A stretch of DNA of 64,000 nucleotides from Aestuariibaculum marinum (GTDB lineage: Bacteria; Bacteroidota; Bacteroidia; Flavobacteriales; Flavobacteriaceae), in contig NZ_JACVXD010000010.1 of NCBI RefSeq assembly GCF_014596975.1, positions 41,869 to 105,868 on the forward strand, read 5' to 3'. Within the stretch, counting starts at the first letter, position 1. Every line of letters begins with the position of its first letter. A program made the translations under genes and the position numbers. A model generated the notes under the pieces. It did not search any database. It worked only from the letters and a program-made list of their open reading frames with translations, and had not been told where the DNA came from. Positions 45,840-55,634 of the stretch are shown piece by piece.

Positions 45840-46760
45840 ATGAGTATGAAAAATTCTAATTTTTCAAGACAAGAAGAAAATAATAATGTGTGGTTAACCA
45901 GGCAAGACACGAGCAATTTTAATATAACAGATTATGGAGTAACACCAACTGTCTTTAACACCGAAGCTGAGGTTGGTCAGGCCATGTTAAATGAATTATA
46001 CAAAACAGCTGAAGCTAAAGAAGGAGATATTAACATCGCGTTACTTGGTGGTAGAGGCGCACAACAATTACATCGTTTACTTGGGGAATTAGCAGAATCT
46101 GGCGAACAAGATGCTTTATTAGCGCGATTGAATGTATTCACTCAGGATGCTTTAGCCCCTATGGGCATGGCAAATGGCCTTAGTTTTGTTCGTGATTTTG
46201 AGCGTATTTTAGGTGATGCTTTTTTCAAAAAAATTAAAAGCTTCACCCCTATGCAAACAGACACTAATGACTTAGAATCTGCTCTTATAGATTACCTAAC
46301 AAAACTTGAAGAACTAGGCGGATTAGACATCTTTTTTATTGGTCATGGTCCAGAAGAAAATCAGGCTTCACATCTAGCATACATTAAACCGTTCTCGGGA
46401 GCGCAGCAGCATCATGTTGCTGGAATTATTCCTATTTCTAATAGTATTTTAGAACATCATATTAGCAAATTTAAAGCCGGCGGAAGTGTTGTAAGTGAAA
46501 GCGATGAGACAGAATGTCGCTCATCACAATACATTCTAACCTTAGGCCCGGCAGCTATTTTACAAGCTAAAAAAGTGGTACAGTCTGTTGTTGATGCCGA
46601 CTCTGCCCCTGCTAAAATTCAGACTTATGCTAACGTGCTGAATACAAAAATAAGTTCAAATCCTTTAGAAGCTAAGGAGCAATTAAACGCAAACCCCGGC
46701 TTATGGATTAGATTACACGCTAATGCAAAATCGTTTGTGTTATCTAATTTAGGCGTTTAA
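45840..46760 (+). CDS. NagB/6-phosphogluconolactonase-like sugar-phosphate isomerase family protein
   Basis: This 306-residue protein has the fold features of the glucosamine-6-phosphate isomerase/6-phosphogluconolactonase family. INIALLGGRGAQQLHRLL near residue 61 corresponds to the phosphate-binding loop, and LDIFFIGHGPEENQASHLAYI near residue 163 corresponds to the GIGxDGH site. The second motif is altered (GHGPEENQ), so it is a divergent member and its reaction is uncertain. A sulfatase gene follows downstream, suggesting the breakdown of a sulfated amino sugar or similar, but a terminator lies between them. Confidence 0.7.
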   Translation: MSMKNSNFSRQEENNNVWLTRQDTSNFNITDYGVTPTVFNTEAEVGQAMLNELYKTAEAKEGDINIALLGGRGAQQLHRLLGELAESGEQDALLARLNVFTQDALAPMGMANGLSFVRDFERILGDAFFKKIKSFTPMQTDTNDLESALIDYLTKLEELGGLDIFFIGHGPEENQASHLAYIKPFSGAQQHHVAGIIPISNSILEHHISKFKAGGSVVSESDETECRSSQYILTLGPAAILQAKKVVQSVVDADSAPAKIQTYANVLNTKISSNPLEAKEQLNANPGLWIRLHANAKSFVLSNLGV

Positions 46761-46786
46761 ATTAACAAGAATTCTCAATAAATTTC

Positions 46787-46814
46787 AAGCCTGTTTCTAT
46801 CTAGAAACAGGCTT
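46787..46814 (+). terminator. Terminator after the isomerase-like gene
   Basis: AAGCCTGTTTCTA and TAGAAACAGGCTT form a 13-bp perfect stem around TC, followed by TTTT. It separates the isomerase-like gene from the sulfatase. Confidence 0.88.
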
Positions 46815-46893
46815 TTTTAATAGAAAATAGTATATTCACACCCAAAATTATTGTGTTCGTGCACAGGATTAAAACAAAACCTAAAATTTTATA

Positions 46894-48417
46894 ATGAACA
46901 TACCTTTAAAAAAATCGTATTTAATTTTAACCTTTTTATCTACATTTTGCCTATCTGTCTTTTCCTTTGCACAGAAAAAGCAACCAAATATTATCGTCTT
47001 TCTGGTAGACGATATGGGGTTAATGGATACTTCTGTTCCATTTTTAGTAGACGCAAATGGTCAACCTAAAAAATATCCGTTAAACGACTACTATATTACA
47101 CCTAATATGGAAAAGTTAGCCAAACAGGGTATTCGTTTTACAAACTTTTATGCGCATTCGGTGTGTTCTCCAACACGTGCATCCATACTAACAGGTCAAA
47201 ACTCTGCTCGCCATGGCACAACAAACTGGATTCATTTAGAACATAATAACAAAAACAAATATGGTCCGTCAGATTGGAATTGGGAAGGTTTAAACAGTTC
47301 TTCTATTACCTTACCGCGCTTATTACAATCAAAAGGTTATAAAACAATTCATGTTGGAAAAGCTCATTTTGGACCTAATGGCTACGATGGTGAAAATCCA
47401 ATTAATTTAGGCTTCGATGTAAATGTTGGTGGCTGTGGTGCCGGACACCCTGGGAGTTATTATGGTCGTGATGGCTATGGCAATCTCAACGGACAAAAAT
47501 CTCGAGCTGTACCTGGGTTAGAAAAATATTGGAAGGACGACATCTTTTTAACAGAAGCTCTTACCAGAGAGGCTAATAATAAAATTACAGATGCTCATAA
47601 AGAGGGAAAACCTTTCTTCCTATACATGGCCCATTATGCTGTTCATCAACCATTTCAATCTGACCCTCGTTTTGCAGAGCATTATAAAAACTCAGGTAAA
47701 GATGAAAAAGCTCAGGCATATGCCACTTTAATTGAAGGTATGGATAAATCTTTAGGAGATATCATCGCGCATGTAAAAGATTTAGGCTTAGGAGAAAATA
47801 CACTTATCTTGTTATTAGGAGATAATGGGTCTGATGCACCGCTTCCTATAACTAACGACTACAGTAGCTCTGAACCCTTACGAGGTAAAAAAGCGATGCA
47901 CTGGGAAGGCGGTATGCGTGTGCCATTCATTGCTTCTTGGGCTACACCGAATAACAAAATTAAACTTCAAAAGGATTTAAAAATTTCTCAAAATCAAATA
48001 GAAAATCAAATGGGAACAATCTTAGACCTATTCCCTACCATTTGTAATTTAACAGATATCGATATACCAGAATCTTATAGTTTAGATGGCTTCAACTTAC
48101 AAAAACAACTAAAAGGTAAAACGAATAAAAAACGTGATAACACTTTTCTTAATCACTTTCCTCACGACCATAGAACTCCTTACTTTACAAGTTTTGTAAA
48201 AGATAATTGGAAAGTTGTTTACCATTTTCAAATTGAAGGCTCACCAAAATATGAGTTATATAATTTAACTAACGATCCGTTTGAAGCTACTAACCTAGCT
48301 AATTCTAATCTGGAACAACTAAAAATTATGATGAACCTTTTACAGGAAGATATGAATGAAAAACAAGCGCTTTATCCTGAAAAAGACGAACAATTTTTAA
48401 AAATTATTCAACCTTAA
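46894..48417 (+). CDS. Secreted arylsulfatase-type sulfatase
   Basis: This 507-residue sulfatase has a signal peptide ending near FSFAQ (residue 27). Metal ligands are DD at residues 39-40, and the formylglycine motif is C91-S-P-T-R with ASILTGQNSARHG. HVGKAHFGPNGYD replaces the more usual GKWHLG. The C-terminal subdomain (KDNWKVVYHFQ) is typical. It differs from the two sulfatases at 6.4-9.9 kb and probably acts on another linkage. A terminator follows at 48436-48477. Confidence 0.92.
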   Translation: MNIPLKKSYLILTFLSTFCLSVFSFAQKKQPNIIVFLVDDMGLMDTSVPFLVDANGQPKKYPLNDYYITPNMEKLAKQGIRFTNFYAHSVCSPTRASILTGQNSARHGTTNWIHLEHNNKNKYGPSDWNWEGLNSSSITLPRLLQSKGYKTIHVGKAHFGPNGYDGENPINLGFDVNVGGCGAGHPGSYYGRDGYGNLNGQKSRAVPGLEKYWKDDIFLTEALTREANNKITDAHKEGKPFFLYMAHYAVHQPFQSDPRFAEHYKNSGKDEKAQAYATLIEGMDKSLGDIIAHVKDLGLGENTLILLLGDNGSDAPLPITNDYSSSEPLRGKKAMHWEGGMRVPFIASWATPNNKIKLQKDLKISQNQIENQMGTILDLFPTICNLTDIDIPESYSLDGFNLQKQLKGKTNKKRDNTFLNHFPHDHRTPYFTSFVKDNWKVVYHFQIEGSPKYELYNLTNDPFEATNLANSNLEQLKIMMNLLQEDMNEKQALYPEKDEQFLKIIQP

Positions 48418-48435
48418 GAAAAAACAAGTCCTCAT

Positions 48436-48477
48436 AAAAAAAGCCTTGAAACCTTATAAGTTTTTAGGCTTTTTTTT
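48436..48477 (+). terminator. Terminator after the third sulfatase
   Basis: AAAAAAAGCCT pairs with AGGCTTTTTTT, with an inner AAAC/GTTT stem and a CTTATAAG core, followed by more T residues. It lies 18 bp beyond the stop codon. Confidence 0.88.
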
Positions 48478-48524
48478 ATGCTTGAAACGAAAAATATTGA
48501 AAATATATTTCCTCTATTTTTATA

Positions 48525-48545
48525 TTAATCGTAATATTGCAATAA
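48525..48545 (+). promoter_or_regulatory. Candidate ArsR operator
   Basis: TTAATCGTAATATTGCAATAA is an imperfect 21-bp palindrome centred on the A of AATATT, 11 bp ahead of the arsR ATG. ArsR repressors bind such imperfect dyads over their own promoters. Direct autoregulation is inference. Confidence 0.5.
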
Positions 48546-48555
48546 AACAATTAAT

Positions 48556-48885
48556 ATGGGTTTAGCTAAAACTGAAATATTTACCGATTCGCAAAATGAA
48601 ATTGCCTTATTTGCTAAGGCCTTCGGTCATCCGGCTCGTGTTGCCATTCTACAGCACTTATTTAAAATTAACACTTGTGTGTGCGGTGATTTGGTAGACG
48701 AGATTGGTTTAGCACAACCTACCATTTCGCAACATTTAAAGGAATTAAAACATTTAGGATTAATTAAAGGTTCGGTTGAAGGTACCAGCGTATGCTATTG
48801 CATCAATCCAGAAGTATGGACTAAAATGAAAGTTGTAATGACCGAGTTTTTAGATCAGGATTTACCAAAAACATCCTGTTGTTAA
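48556..48885 (+). CDS. arsR: ArsR/SmtB family metalloregulator
   Basis: This 109-residue protein has a winged helix (LAQPTISQHLKELKHLGLI near residue 55-73). The paired cysteines in NTCVCGDLVDE near residue 40 match the arsenite-binding site of ArsR, and a CC lies at the C-terminus. It represses the operon until arsenite or antimonite binds. The operon continues with DUF6428, arsC and acr3 on the same strand. Confidence 0.92.
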   Translation: MGLAKTEIFTDSQNEIALFAKAFGHPARVAILQHLFKINTCVCGDLVDEIGLAQPTISQHLKELKHLGLIKGSVEGTSVCYCINPEVWTKMKVVMTEFLDQDLPKTSCC

Positions 48886-48916
48886 CCCTAAAACACAAAA
48901 TTAAAATCATTGTATT

Positions 48917-49384
48917 ATGAAACTATCAGAAGTAAAATCAGCACTGCAAAGTTTAGAAACCATCGCGTTTCAACTACCCAATGGCGACTTAGTACCAAGT
49001 CATTTTCACGTAACTGAAATTGGAAAAATAAGCAAAACGTTTATCGACTGTGGCGGAACTGTAAGACATGAAAATATTGTGAATTTTCAATTGTGGAATG
49101 CTAACGATTACGACCACCGTTTACATCCTGAAAAATTATTACACATTATTGAGCTTTCAGAAAACACCTTGAATATTGAAGACGCTGAAATTGAGGTAGA
49201 ATATCAGGGAGACACCATTGGTAAATTCGGATTGGATTTCGATGGCACTTCATTTTTACTAACCAACAAACAAACCGATTGTTTAGCAAAAGACAATTGT
49301 GGTATTCCTGCAGAAAAACCAAAAGTAAAATTATCAGAATTACAAGCAGCAAACACTTGTGTTCCGGGAAGCGGTTGTTGTTAA
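48917..49384 (+). CDS. DUF6428 family protein of the arsenic operon
   Basis: This 155-residue protein begins with MKLSEVKSALQSLETIAFQL and HFHVTEIGK, the pattern of DUF6428, a family regularly found in Bacteroidota ars operons. The C-terminal tail is thiol-rich: CLAKDNCGIP, then NTCVPGSGCC. The cysteines suggest an arsenite-binding or chaperone role, but no function is established. It lies between arsR (31-bp gap) and the arsenate reductase gene (31-bp gap). Confidence 0.83.
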   Translation: MKLSEVKSALQSLETIAFQLPNGDLVPSHFHVTEIGKISKTFIDCGGTVRHENIVNFQLWNANDYDHRLHPEKLLHIIELSENTLNIEDAEIEVEYQGDTIGKFGLDFDGTSFLLTNKQTDCLAKDNCGIPAEKPKVKLSELQAANTCVPGSGCC

Positions 49385-49415
49385 TTTACACATATTAAGA
49401 GATTATTTTTAAAAC

Positions 49416-50033
49416 ATGGCATTATACCAAAACATTGAACAAACGTTACTAAACTTACCTACCGATACTGTAAGTGATGAACGTAAAACAACATTACAAC
49501 CGTTAATAGACTTTATCCAGGAGAAAGTTTCGACTCAAAAAGAAGTACGTTTAAATTTTATCTGCACACACAACTCCAGACGCAGTCATTTATCCCAGGT
49601 TTGGGCACAAACAATCGCTCATCATTTTAATATAAAACAAGTATTCTGTTATTCTGGCGGAACCGAAGCTACAGCCTTATTTCCTATGGCTGCTGAAACC
49701 TTAAAAAATACAGGTTTCAATATTCAAACAATTGCTGAAGGCAACAACCCCATTTATAGTATTAAATATGCTGAAGACGAACATTCGGTTATTGGCTTTT
49801 CTAAAACTTACGATGATGCGTTTAATCCGCAATCTGAATTCGCTGCGATTATGACTTGCTCGTCTGCCGATAAAGGTTGTCCTATAATTTTAGGAGCAGA
49901 AAAGCGTATCCCAATTACTTTTGAAGACCCAAAAGCGTTCGACAACACACCGCAACAAGCGGAGAAATACAACGAACGTAGTCTTCAAATTGCTACCGAA
50001 TTATTCTATGTTTTTTCACAAATTAAAGCGTAA
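49416..50033 (+). CDS. arsC: Arsenate reductase, low-molecular-weight phosphatase type
   Basis: This 205-residue protein carries the phosphatase-type loop CTHNSRRSH near residue 50, the ArsC counterpart of the CX5R motif. C148 lies in [11 protein letters not shown], which also supplies a second thiol for the redox relay. It reduces arsenate to arsenite. The acr3 pump gene begins 2 bp after its stop. N-terminal residues 1-40 form an extra helical segment common in Bacteroidota members. Confidence 0.88.
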   Translation: MALYQNIEQTLLNLPTDTVSDERKTTLQPLIDFIQEKVSTQKEVRLNFICTHNSRRSHLSQVWAQTIAHHFNIKQVFCYSGGTEATALFPMAAETLKNTGFNIQTIAEGNNPIYSIKYAEDEHSVIGFSKTYDDAFNPQSEFAAIMTCSSADKGCPIILGAEKRIPITFEDPKAFDNTPQQAEKYNERSLQIATELFYVFSQIKA

Positions 50034-50035
50034 TT

Positions 50036-51082
50036 ATGGCTACAAAAAAATTAAATTTTTTAGATAGAAACCTAACGCTATGGATTTTTATTGCCATGGC
50101 CTTAGGTGTTGGTTTAGGCTATTTTTTTCCTAAGTTTCCAGATATTATCAACGCGATGAGTAGCGGTACAACGAATATTCCTATTGCTATAGGATTAATT
50201 TTAATGATGTACCCGCCATTGGCAAAAGTAAACTACAGCTTATTACCTGCCGTATTTAAAAACACAAAAATTCTTTCGGTATCACTAATTCTAAACTGGA
50301 TTATTGGTCCGGTTTTAATGTTCATTCTAGCCATTACCTTTTTAAAAGATTACCCCGAATATATGGTGGGTTTAATTTTAATAGGGCTAGCGCGATGTAT
50401 TGCTATGGTTTTGGTTTGGAACGATTTAGCCGAAGGTAGTAGCGAATACGGCGCCGGTTTAGTAGCTCTTAACAGTATTTTCCAAGTCTTTGCCTATAGT
50501 TTTTATGCATGGATATTTATTACAATCTTGCCTCCTTACTTTGGCTTCGAAGGTGCTATTGTTGATATTTCTATAGGAACCATAGCTGAAAGTGTTGCGA
50601 TTTACTTAGGTATTCCATTTGCAATGGGTATTTTAAGCCGACAGATTTTAGTAAGATTAAAAGGTGAAGAATGGTACACAAAAACATTCATTCCAACAAT
50701 TTCTCCACTAACGTTAATTGCATTATTATTTACTATTATCGTGATGTTCTCTTTGAAAGGTGAACTCATTGTTGAAATCCCAATGGATGTGTTAATCATT
50801 GCTGTCCCATTATTGATATACTTTGCCTTAATGTTTATTATTGGCTTTTTCTTTACCAAAGCCATGGGTGGCACTTACGATAAAACCGCTTCGGTAGCCT
50901 TTACAGCTGCTGGAAACAATTTTGAATTAGCCATTGCTGTTGCTATTGCCGTTTTCGGATTAAATTCCGGACAGGCTTTTGCTGGCGTTATTGGGCCTTT
51001 AGTTGAAGTTCCTGCATTAATTTTGTTAGTACGCGTATCGTTCTGGTTGCGTAAAAAATACTTTGTAAACGCGGTAAATTAG
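50036..51082 (+). CDS. acr3: Arsenite efflux transporter Acr3
   Basis: This 348-residue membrane protein has ten hydrophobic segments. [16 protein letters not shown] near residue 118 contains the essential cysteine of Acr3, and [20 protein letters not shown] near residue 285 is the second conserved region. It exports arsenite, completing the pathway from arsenate reduction. A terminator follows at 51098-51123. Confidence 0.95.
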   Translation: MATKKLNFLDRNLTLWIFIAMALGVGLGYFFPKFPDIINAMSSGTTNIPIAIGLILMMYPPLAKVNYSLLPAVFKNTKILSVSLILNWIIGPVLMFILAITFLKDYPEYMVGLILIGLARCIAMVLVWNDLAEGSSEYGAGLVALNSIFQVFAYSFYAWIFITILPPYFGFEGAIVDISIGTIAESVAIYLGIPFAMGILSRQILVRLKGEEWYTKTFIPTISPLTLIALLFTIIVMFSLKGELIVEIPMDVLIIAVPLLIYFALMFIIGFFFTKAMGGTYDKTASVAFTAAGNNFELAIAVAIAVFGLNSGQAFAGVIGPLVEVPALILLVRVSFWLRKKYFVNAVN

Positions 51083-51428
51083 CATTTATATAAAATAAAA
51101 GCGGCTCAACCACGAGCCGCTTTCCCTAACAAAAAACCCAAAAAACCAAATAGGACAACCAATCCTACCGGTCCCTTGAAAATCAATTTTCCTTTTTCAT
51201 CTGTTAGTATTTATTATTTTTATAATAGTCAGATGTAATTTGCCAATAATCTAGGTCGATTTAAAAGATTTATCATGGCTCATTTCATAATTATTAACTC
51301 TTTGTTCCTTTTGTTAGCTGCTATTAATCAACTCTCGAAGGATTCTCTTTTCTGTATACTATCACTCTCTTCCTTCAGTTGTATTTGTTAGTAAGACACC
51401 CTTACTTTATTTTACCCTACCCTAGGTT
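51083..51428. other. Intergenic region between acr3 and the TonB-dependent receptor gene
   Basis: This 346-bp gap between convergent genes holds the acr3 terminator, a small hairpin TAGGA-CAACCAA-TCCTA (51151-51167) and a pyrimidine-rich stretch near 51290-51420. I see no gene or RNA that I can support. Confidence 0.5.
51098..51123 (+). terminator. Terminator of the arsenic operon
   Basis: AAAGCGGCTC and GAGCCGCTTT form a 10-bp G+C-rich stem around AACCAC, 15 bp after the acr3 stop. The following T run is short but the stem is strong. Confidence 0.85.
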
Positions 51429-53663
51429 TTAAAATTTATAAGAAATCGTTCCTTTTATAAAAAATGGCGTTCCTGGCGTAAAGTGAATTTCTTCAACAGG
51501 AGCCGCTTCATTAAACAATCTCGATTCGGTAGCAAACTGTGTTTCATTCCACTCGGTATCGAATAGGTTTTCTACAATCACTCCTACTGTAACTTTATTA
51601 AACGTATAATTCGCGTTAAAATCGGTTACAAAATAACCTTTGGCTACAATACTGTTATCTTCATTTGCTGGTCGGTCATCAACATATCTATAGCGTAATC
51701 CTCCCGAAAACCCATCCAAATTATCTACCGCCAGGCCACCTGCCAAAGTAAAATCCGGTGCTAAAGGAATATAGTTTTCTCCTTCCGGATCTTCAGTACT
51801 TCTGGCGTGTGTTACAGTAGCATCAGAATCAAAATACAACCAATCGGTTAACTGGTAACGCAATCCTAAATCGGCACCATAACGCTCCGTTTTTCCACTT
51901 GGTTCAACAATTCCGGCATCGCCCACATAAACAAACTCTTGTTCTAAAAACAAATACCATAATGCTGAATTCACAATTAACTTTGGAAACGGTTTCCAAA
52001 CACTTCCCAAATCGGCGCCATACGAACGTGGCAAAATATCTTTCCCCATCTGACTTACTACCACGCGCGTGTCGTTCGAGTGAAATCCTAATCCCGATTT
52101 TAAATACACTTGTAAATTGGTTAAAGCATCATAATAGAAATTTAGTTTAGGACTTACAATGGTTTTGGTTTCGGCCTGTGTGCCATAAGTATCTTGTAGC
52201 TCATCATTATACATGAACTTAAAATAATCCAGACGTAAAGACGGGGCTATTTTCAACTTCCCAAAATCGAATTGTGCATTGGTAAACAGCCCCATATTGG
52301 TTTGATTTAAATCCCCCAATTGTATTTGTTCTAGAGTCGTCTTTCTATTAAGGGTATGCGACAATTCAATATCATTAACTATATCGTGACGTAAACTAAC
52401 TCCCGATGTCATGGTTAGTTCTAAATCTCCCAACAAGATTTCCTGACTTAAAGCGGTGTTAAATCCGAATATATGACGATCTTCCTTTTGCTTGATTTGA
52501 TCGCCATTTACAGGGTCTTCTAAAAAGAAAGTGAAATTAGAATATAATTCAAATCCGTAATGCGAGTAAAACGCATTGCTCTTCAGCATAGAATTATCGG
52601 AGATATGCTTATTAAATTCCACATTAAAATTAGTACGTTCGGTAGTTCCTCCTTCGGTATCATCGATAGCTCCAAAACGAGAAATGCTTCCATCATCGAC
52701 AGCGCGCTGCGGAATTTGCCCTGAAGCATCCCAACGACTCGTAAAGTGCGATAAGGTAACCGATACCTTATCGTTGTTCGGCGAATAGCTGGTAAATTTC
52801 CCAAACAGATTTAATCTGTTAAAATTTTGTGGTGACTCGTAAGGTCCATCAGTAGCGATATACTCGGTAGCGATATAGGCATTTTTATCGGCATCATGTT
52901 CCAGTAAATTGAACATTCCTAATGTTCGTAAGGTATTAAAATCGCCAATGGTTAAACCAACTGAACTTTCTTTTAAATAATCTTTAGTTGAAAAATCCAC
53001 ATATCCTGCTGTGGCAAAATCACCACGTTCGGCATAATACGCCCCTTTTCCAAAATCTATCTTGTTTACAGTTTCCGGAATCACAAAGTGTAAATCGCTA
53101 TACCCCTGACCATGCGCGTGCGATACCATATTTACCGGCATTCCATCGACTGATAGTGAAATATCGGTACCATGATCAATATCGAAACCACGTAAGAAGA
53201 TCTGTTCGGCCTTTCCTCCGCCGGCATGTTGTCCGATTATTAAACCCGGAACTTTTCTCAATATTTCCTGAGACGAGTTTACCGGGTTTGTTTTTAAATC
53301 TAATCGGGAAATGGTACTCACCGGATTTACAGTTTCGTTAATGACTAATTCACTTAACTGAAAGGACTTTTCCTCTAGGGCAATAATTTGTTTATTTTGA
53401 AAACTAGTACCATCGATTATAAGGAACTTATTCTTAAATCCTAAAAGTCCAATTTTCAATGAATCGCCCACAGAGCAATTATCTAGTACAAACAGACCAT
53501 TTTCTAAAGAATGGGCATGGCTTTTAGAGTTTAAATTATAGATATAAGCAGCCTCCAATGGTTGTTTCGCTTTATTAACCACAACACCTCTAATTTGTTG
53601 TGAAAAACTAAGCTTTGTACACATTATGGCTGAAAATAGCATCATAAGTTTTAATACGTTCAT
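51429..53663 (-). CDS. TonB-dependent outer-membrane receptor
   Basis: I start this protein at the ATG at 53663 because MNVLKLMMLFSAIMCTKLSF then forms a signal peptide. The frame is open to 53693, which would overlap the upstream gene by 17 bp and put ten charged residues in front. After the signal comes a carboxypeptidase-regulatory-like domain (QIRGVVVNKAKQPLEAAY), then the plug (EILRKVPGLIIGQHAGGGKA) and a beta-barrel of about 550 residues with a terminal F. SLSVDGMPVNMVSHAHGQGY in the plug is typical of one receptor branch found with DUF4331 proteins. The substrate is unknown. Confidence 0.92.
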   Translation of the reverse strand: MNVLKLMMLFSAIMCTKLSFSQQIRGVVVNKAKQPLEAAYIYNLNSKSHAHSLENGLFVLDNCSVGDSLKIGLLGFKNKFLIIDGTSFQNKQIIALEEKSFQLSELVINETVNPVSTISRLDLKTNPVNSSQEILRKVPGLIIGQHAGGGKAEQIFLRGFDIDHGTDISLSVDGMPVNMVSHAHGQGYSDLHFVIPETVNKIDFGKGAYYAERGDFATAGYVDFSTKDYLKESSVGLTIGDFNTLRTLGMFNLLEHDADKNAYIATEYIATDGPYESPQNFNRLNLFGKFTSYSPNNDKVSVTLSHFTSRWDASGQIPQRAVDDGSISRFGAIDDTEGGTTERTNFNVEFNKHISDNSMLKSNAFYSHYGFELYSNFTFFLEDPVNGDQIKQKEDRHIFGFNTALSQEILLGDLELTMTSGVSLRHDIVNDIELSHTLNRKTTLEQIQLGDLNQTNMGLFTNAQFDFGKLKIAPSLRLDYFKFMYNDELQDTYGTQAETKTIVSPKLNFYYDALTNLQVYLKSGLGFHSNDTRVVVSQMGKDILPRSYGADLGSVWKPFPKLIVNSALWYLFLEQEFVYVGDAGIVEPSGKTERYGADLGLRYQLTDWLYFDSDATVTHARSTEDPEGENYIPLAPDFTLAGGLAVDNLDGFSGGLRYRYVDDRPANEDNSIVAKGYFVTDFNANYTFNKVTVGVIVENLFDTEWNETQFATESRLFNEAAPVEEIHFTPGTPFFIKGTISYKF

Positions 53664-53676
53664 GATTGTTTTTGAA

Positions 53677-54966
53677 TTAAATATTTTTAACATCTTTCTC
53701 GGTCAACGGACCTAATTCAAAAATACTTTCCAGCAAATCCTTTTTCAAGATTTTTGCTTCTTTTAACTTATTATTAGCTTTATATACTTCAGCCATATGT
53801 AGTAGTGTTTGGGGCTCATATGTTTGGTTCGCGACATGTTCTTTCATGATTTTCAAGGCTTTTCTTTTGAAGCCTTGTTTATAATAAGCCCAGGCTAGTA
53901 AACCATACGATTGTGGTGTTGGTCTATTAGTAACTTCGGTTTCTGCAATAGCTAAAGCTTCATTTAAATTTTCATTTATATCGGTGTAGAGTATAACGTT
54001 GTAAGTGTTATACATATCACCATACAGCGGATTGTTTACTGCCATTTTGTAAGATTCCAGTTCTTTTTTATACAGTCCTGAATCTTTCTTAAATTTTGCT
54101 ATTTCTGCTTTTAACAGGTAATAATCTGGTGCATGATACGTTTGCGAAACCGTGTTTAAAATACGAAGTGCTTCATCTGGATTTTTTTCATAAGAGTATA
54201 CAATCCATGCAATGCCGCGTTTGGCATAGGCATCATTCGGACTTAATTCTAAAGCTTTTAAAAAATGATTGTACGAGGCTTCTATATTTCCACTATGTCC
54301 ATAAAAATCTGCAAGATTGGTGTAAATCCACTGCTTTGAAACAGCAATATTAGACTCTTCAGCCTTGACTTTGGCTTGTTCCAAATATTTGATTGCAGCA
54401 TGTAAATTGCCACGGTGATCTGACCATTTCGCTACCCGAATGAGATAATCGAAATCGGCATCATTACTAAACTCATCCAAATAACTTTTTGCTAAATCGT
54501 AATTTCCCAATTCTAAATGCACATCAAACAGCATTTTTTGAGTACCCTCTAGTTTATCGCCAATAGTTTCTGCTTTTTCCAGTAGTATTAAAGCCTCCTT
54601 AAACTTATGCTGAGATATATAATTGGCTGCAAGTCCTTTTAAATATGAGGTGTTCGAATAATTAGTTTTTATATTTAGATTCTGGTAGACATTTTGGGCA
54701 TCTTTAAGATATTCTATTTCTCCTGTTATACCGAATAGCTGACTATTTGCCAAAGCTATTTTTGACAAATAAGGAAATTGATTTGGGGTACGATCAAGCT
54801 TCTCTTTCCAAAACTTTAAATCATTTAAAGCTTCTTGTTTAGCTGTTTCATTAGTGGTTTCTAAGTAAACATTATACTCCTGAGGATTTGTTACTTTTTT
54901 AGATATAGTTGTACAGCTTGTTACAGATACAAGCAAGCAAAACAGGGTAATACATTGTAGGTTCAT
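53677..54966 (-). CDS. TPR-repeat lipoprotein
   Basis: This 429-residue protein has a lipoprotein signal (LLVSVTSC, Cys 18) and about eight tetratricopeptide-like helical repeats (for example AYKRGIAWIVYSYEKNPDEA near residue 246). It is probably anchored in the periplasm and works as a scaffold. It precedes the TonB-dependent receptor gene by 13 bp and follows the DUF4331-type lipoprotein gene by 84 bp, all on the minus strand. The same set of four genes suggests a dedicated envelope uptake or assembly unit. Confidence 0.82.
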   Translation of the reverse strand: MNLQCITLFCLLVSVTSCTTISKKVTNPQEYNVYLETTNETAKQEALNDLKFWKEKLDRTPNQFPYLSKIALANSQLFGITGEIEYLKDAQNVYQNLNIKTNYSNTSYLKGLAANYISQHKFKEALILLEKAETIGDKLEGTQKMLFDVHLELGNYDLAKSYLDEFSNDADFDYLIRVAKWSDHRGNLHAAIKYLEQAKVKAEESNIAVSKQWIYTNLADFYGHSGNIEASYNHFLKALELSPNDAYAKRGIAWIVYSYEKNPDEALRILNTVSQTYHAPDYYLLKAEIAKFKKDSGLYKKELESYKMAVNNPLYGDMYNTYNVILYTDINENLNEALAIAETEVTNRPTPQSYGLLAWAYYKQGFKRKALKIMKEHVANQTYEPQTLLHMAEVYKANNKLKEAKILKKDLLESIFELGPLTEKDVKNI

Positions 54967-55050
54967 TGTATTTGTTTTTAAGGTTATTGTTTGTTAGAGA
55001 AACTCAGAAACAAAGAACTTACTCTTTGTTTCTGAATTAATTATAAGCTT

Positions 55051-55605
55051 CTACCATGGTGAAGCCAGATATGGAAATGAGGCTAAAAAAGGCTTGTCAT
55101 TGGCATCAACATTATCATCTGATAATCCTGGGTTCTCTGAAAAATCTTCCCCCCCGAAGATTAATAACAGTTCTACCGTAATTACGTCATCTGATAAATT
55201 TCTACCTGTCAACACATTAGTTCCATCATAAAAAGTAGTGGTTCCATCAAGAGACACATTCAACACATCTGTAGCTAATACACTTGTAAACGTGGCAGCA
55301 TCTAACCCTAATGCGTTGGTATCTCCTGCATTAGCAAAAGCAGGGCTTAACCCTTCTAAATTTGCTTGAAACATACTTTGAAATGATGCGTTTTGCATAG
55401 ATGGTACCGTGACATTAAACATATCTTTACTTGATGGTGACACAAAAACAGTATTTACTGCTGGTCTTCCCATCTGATCTTCCTGCATGTAGGTTCCTGC
55501 TAAATTCGGAAGTCCGTTTTCCATTTTCATATCATCGTCGTCACTACAATTGAATGCTACTAAAGGCATTACTAAAAGTGCTAGAAATAGTTTTATATTT
55601 TTCAT
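55051..55605 (-). CDS. DUF4331-type lipoprotein (C-terminal-like part)
   Basis: This 184-residue protein has a lipoprotein signal (LVAFNC, Cys 20) followed by SDDDDMKM, a common acidic linker. The rest, QMGRPAVNTVFVSPSSKD, then VLTGRNLSDDVITVELLLIF and FLASFPYLASPW, corresponds to the C-terminal region of full-length DUF4331 proteins. It therefore looks like half of that domain carried as a separate lipoprotein. The other half is encoded just upstream (55635-56321), 29 bp apart. Function is unknown. Confidence 0.72.
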   Translation of the reverse strand: MKNIKLFLALLVMPLVAFNCSDDDDMKMENGLPNLAGTYMQEDQMGRPAVNTVFVSPSSKDMFNVTVPSMQNASFQSMFQANLEGLSPAFANAGDTNALGLDAATFTSVLATDVLNVSLDGTTTFYDGTNVLTGRNLSDDVITVELLLIFGGEDFSENPGLSDDNVDANDKPFLASFPYLASPW

Positions 55606-55634
55606 AATTGTCAGTATTTCGTTTTTTAAGTTTT

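Noticed and set aside
53664..53693. Upstream start for the TonB-dependent receptor gene
   Set aside because: It would overlap the TPR lipoprotein gene by 17 bp and place extra polar residues ahead of a clean signal peptide, so the ATG at 53663 is preferred.
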